Positions 5,911-8,308 of a stretch of 8,308 bases of DNA are shown piece after piece. The position numbers and the translations under genes were made by a program. Position 1 is the stretch's first letter. Each line of letters begins with the position of its first letter. The DNA is from an uncultured Planctomycetales bacterium (GTDB taxonomy: Bacteria; Planctomycetota; Planctomycetia; Isosphaerales; Isosphaeraceae). Below the pieces are notes generated by a model that saw only the letters and a list, made by a program, of their open reading frames with translations, did no database searches and was not told the DNA's origin. The stretch lies in assembly GCA_937997355.1 (NCBI GenBank), contig CALKTZ010000109.1:1-8308 (forward strand), in the 5' to 3' direction.

Positions 5911-6335
5911 GCCGGGACCGAGCGGTTCGTTCCGAATTCAATTCGAGCGACTGCGCGGGTCCGCGAGGATGAGCAACGGGCTGCGCCCGATCCGGGCACA
6001 AAATCGAACCGTATACCCGAACGGGGTTGGCGGTTCTCGGACTTTTGCTAAAATGGCCCAACCTGGCACCGTAAGCCTGACACGGCACACAATTTGCTTT
6101 TTTAGATGTAGCAACTGAAGGGAATCGAGCCAACCACGCCTCGGCGCCCTCGAAATCGAAGATGCTCCGAACGCGTTTTCCTTGCTCGCGATCTTGCCGG
6201 AAGGCCGAATCATCCTCACCGAAGTTCCATCTCGGGCAAGGACGAACGCGGAGCAGACAAAGGTCGTCCATTCCATTCCGCGCGCCGGACTCGTCCGTCG
6301 ACGGGGAGCGCACGCCCTAGCGAAATAACTCCGAA
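5911..6335. other. Intergenic region of 425 bp, no convincing gene
   Basis: Base composition is visibly less GC-rich than in the flanking genes, including a T6 run at 6098-6103. Minus-strand frames of 139 and 112 codons run through it, but their products show no domain, signal peptide or ribosome-binding site, and the longer one overlaps the end of the secreted-protein gene. Small palindromes such as CGCGG-GT-CCGCG (5954-5965) are too short to call. It probably holds the promoter and a long leader of the glycosyltransferase gene. Confidence 0.5.
6027..6054 (+). promoter_or_regulatory. Candidate promoter for the glycosyltransferase gene
   Basis: TTGGCG (6027-6032, 4 of 6) and TAAAAT (6049-6054, 5 of 6) are separated by 16 bases and resemble a sigma-70-type promoter. 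This would leave a leader of about 275 bases before the ATG at 6336, which is long, so a closer promoter may have been missed. Confidence 0.3.
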
Positions 6336-8308
6336 ATGATGAGCCAAGCTTCCGAGATTCGAAAGATCGCGTTCCTCGGCGATTACCTCCCGCGTAAGTG
6401 CGGGATCGCCACCTTCACCTACGACCTCTGCACCTCGATCGCGACCCAGTTTCCGGGCTCGGACTGTTTCGCCGTCCCGGTGAACGACCAGCCCGAGGGG
6501 TACGATTACCCGGCGGAGGTGCGGTTCGAGATCGAGGAACAGGAGCTGAATTCCTACCTCCGGGCGGCGGATTACCTGAACTTCGCCAATGTCGACATGC
6601 TGTGCCTTCAGCATGAATACGGCATCTTCGGCGGGCCGGCGGGGAGCCATGTGCTCCGCCTGCTTCGGAATGTGCGGATGCCGGTCGTCACCACGCTGCA
6701 CACGGTCCTCAAGGAGCCGAACGCCGATCAACGTCGGGTGATGGGGCAGATCATCGAGCGATCGGCGCGGGTCGTCGTGATGTCCGAGAAGGCCAGGAGC
6801 TTTCTCCGGGAGATCTACCAGGCCCCCGAGTCGAAGATCGACCTGATCCTGCACGGCATCCCCGACATGCCGTTCGTCGACCCGAACTTCTACAAGGACC
6901 AATTCGACGTCGAGGGCAAATTCGTCGCGCTCACCTTCGGGCTCCTCTCCCCCAACAAGGGGATCGAGAACATGCTCCGGGCAATGCCGTCGATCCTCGA
7001 GGAGTTCCCGAACTTCGTCTATATCGTCCTCGGGGCGACCCACCCGAACCTGGTCCGCGAGCAGGGGGAGCAGTATCGGATCGGCCTGGAGCGGCTCGCG
7101 AAGGAGCTGGGGATCAGCCGGAATGTCAGCTTTTACAACCGGTTCGCAGAGATCGACGAGCTGACCGAGTTCCTCGGCGTGACGGACATCTACGTCACCC
7201 CCTACCTGAATCCCGCGCAGATCACCTCGGGGACGCTGGCGTATGCCTTCGGTTGCGGCAAGGTGGTGGTCTCCACCCCGTACTGGCATGCGGAAGAGCT
7301 GCTGGCCGAGGGCCGGGGCGTCCTGGTGCCGTTCGGAGACTCGGAGGCCCTCTCCCGCGAGATCCGCGCGTTGCTCCGAGACGAGCCTCGCCGCCACTCG
7401 ATGCGCAAGAAGGCCTACGTGGCCGGGCGAGAGATGATCTGGAGCCATGTGGCGCATCTCTACATGGATTCGTTCCAGAGGGCGCGGCGGAGCCTCCAGG
7501 ATGTGCCGATCCGTCCGCTCGCGGTGCGGACCCTCGCCGATCAGCCGGCCGACCTCCCCGCCTGGCGGCTCGACCATCTGATCCGGATGACCGACTCGGC
7601 GGGGATCTTCCAGCACGCGAGGTCGACGGTGCCCCTCTTCGCCGAGGGCTATTGCACCGACGACAACGCCCGCGCCCTGATCCTGACCGTCTTGCTGGAT
7701 CTGCTCGGCCAGCAGCAGGGGCAGATCGGCCGCCTGGCGGCCTATTACGCGGGGTTCATGGAATACGCGTTCGACCGGGAGCGGAGGCGGTTCCGCAACT
7801 TCCTGGGCTTCGACCGCCGCTGGCTTGAGACGGTCGGGTCGGAAGATAGCCAGGGGCGGGCCATCTGGGCGCTCGGCGTTTGCGTGGGACAATCCAATCG
7901 ACGCGACCTCCAGGTATGGGCCTCCGGCCTCCTCGACGAGGCCCTGCAAGGGCTCGCCGAGACCACGTCCCCCCGCTGCTGGGCGTTCGGCATCCTGGGG
8001 ATCTGTCACTACCTCGATCGCCTCTCGGGGGCGCGCCCCGCCACCCAGATGCGCGACCTGCTCACCGACCGCCTGATCGATCTCTTCGAAAGAGTCGCCA
8101 CCGACGACTGGCCCTGGTTCGAGGAATACCTCGCCTACGACAACGCCAAGCTCCCCCACGCCCTGATCGCCGCCGCGCGATCGTCGGGAAACCCACGGGC
8201 GCTGGAGATCGGCCTGAAGGCCCTCCGATGGCTGATCTCGATCCAGAAGGCGCCGACCGGCCACTTCCGCGCGATCGGGGCGAATGGATTCGCCAACAAG
8301 GGAGAGGA
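6336..8308 (+). CDS. GT4-type glycosyltransferase fused to a six-hairpin-like domain (3' end missing)
   Basis: The frame is open for 657 codons to the window edge. Residues about 8-385 form a GT-B glycosyltransferase. The N-terminal Rossmann half shows IAFLGDYLPRKCGIATFTYD (11-30), QHEYGIFGG (92-100), and VVTTLHTV (117-124). The C-terminal half shows FGLLSPNKGIENMLRAMP (201-218), the GT4-type donor-site strand. The usual GT4 E-x7-E segment is replaced by QITSGTLAYAFGCGK (295-309). Residues about 405-657 are a helical repeat region with TDDNARALIL (441-450), SEDSQGRAIWALG (502-514) and WFEEYLAYDNAKLPHALIAA (594-613), resembling (alpha/alpha)6 six-hairpin glycosidases. No membrane segment is visible, so it is probably cytosolic and builds or remodels a mannose- or glucose-containing glycan; the sugar is inferred only by family analogy. 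The start is bounded by an in-frame TAG at 6318-6320. ATG 6336 or 6339 is the first start, and no good ribosome-binding site precedes either. The missing C-terminus is probably about 100 residues. Confidence 0.9.
   Translation, partial: MMSQASEIRKIAFLGDYLPRKCGIATFTYDLCTSIATQFPGSDCFAVPVNDQPEGYDYPAEVRFEIEEQELNSYLRAADYLNFANVDMLCLQHEYGIFGGPAGSHVLRLLRNVRMPVVTTLHTVLKEPNADQRRVMGQIIERSARVVVMSEKARSFLREIYQAPESKIDLILHGIPDMPFVDPNFYKDQFDVEGKFVALTFGLLSPNKGIENMLRAMPSILEEFPNFVYIVLGATHPNLVREQGEQYRIGLERLAKELGISRNVSFYNRFAEIDELTEFLGVTDIYVTPYLNPAQITSGTLAYAFGCGKVVVSTPYWHAEELLAEGRGVLVPFGDSEALSREIRALLRDEPRRHSMRKKAYVAGREMIWSHVAHLYMDSFQRARRSLQDVPIRPLAVRTLADQPADLPAWRLDHLIRMTDSAGIFQHARSTVPLFAEGYCTDDNARALILTVLLDLLGQQQGQIGRLAAYYAGFMEYAFDRERRRFRNFLGFDRRWLETVGSEDSQGRAIWALGVCVGQSNRRDLQVWASGLLDEALQGLAETTSPRCWAFGILGICHYLDRLSGARPATQMRDLLTDRLIDLFERVATDDWPWFEEYLAYDNAKLPHALIAAARSSGNPRALEIGLKALRWLISIQKAPTGHFRAIGANGFANKGE

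Noticed and set aside
6090..6115. The T6 run at 6098-6103 as a Rho-independent terminator.
   Set aside because: No stable GC-rich stem directly precedes it; only a 4-base CCGT/ACGG pairing lies upstream.
5894..6313. A minus-strand gene of 139 codons (or 112 from an internal start) in the gap before the glycosyltransferase.
   Set aside because: No ribosome-binding site, domain or signal peptide is visible, and it overlaps the end of the secreted-protein gene.
6216..8264. A 682-codon open frame on the minus strand opposite the glycosyltransferase.
   Set aside because: The strong C/G third-position bias of the plus-strand gene removes stop codons from this antisense frame. The product is Asp/Glu/Arg/Gly/Val-rich with no recognisable domain, whereas the plus strand encodes clear GT-B motifs.

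Overview
The window looks like chromosomal DNA from a GC-rich planctomycete-like bacterium, perhaps of the Isosphaeraceae/Gemmataceae type. This rests on a secreted DUF1080 (3-keto-disaccharide hydrolase-type) protein, a large GT4 glycosyltransferase fused to a six-hairpin-like domain, long intergenic gaps, and strong C/G third-position bias in the right half. The taxonomic assignment is an inference from gene content and composition; no rRNA or marker gene is present.

Layout, left to right. (1) 1-1320: the possible 3' end of an unidentified gene, then a complete HEPN-domain protein (169-1320, +) with an Rx4H motif. Codon use here is less GC-biased than further right, which fits an accessory or acquired segment. 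(2) 1321-1569: a convergent gap with two overlapping inverted repeats. (3) 1570-3648: a divergent pair, an alpha/beta hydrolase on the minus strand (start set at 2541 by a GGAGG box) and an AraC-family regulator on the plus strand (2746-3648). Their 204-bp shared intergenic region holds a 17-bp palindrome and short direct repeats, the likely operators. (4) 3649-4059: a 411-bp gap with no convincing gene. (5) 4060-5157: an exported DUF1080 protein with a C-terminal beta-rich extension, followed by a strong hairpin. (6) 5425-5910: a small secreted Arg/Ser/Pro-rich protein with a clear signal peptide and a plausible promoter. (7) 5911-6335: a 425-bp gap with a candidate promoter. (8) 6336 to the window end: a GT4 glycosyltransferase plus six-hairpin-like domain, cut off by the window edge.

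Working together: the regulator and hydrolase are probably a self-contained regulated unit. The DUF1080 protein, the small secreted protein and the glycosyltransferase are same-strand genes separated by long gaps. They are probably independent transcription units, all loosely related to the cell surface or carbohydrates. The HEPN protein is the only gene with a plausible link to phage defence or toxin function, and no recognisable partner is visible. No CRISPR array, RNA gene, transposase or obvious insertion sequence was seen. I did not find a clear undescribed multi-gene system.
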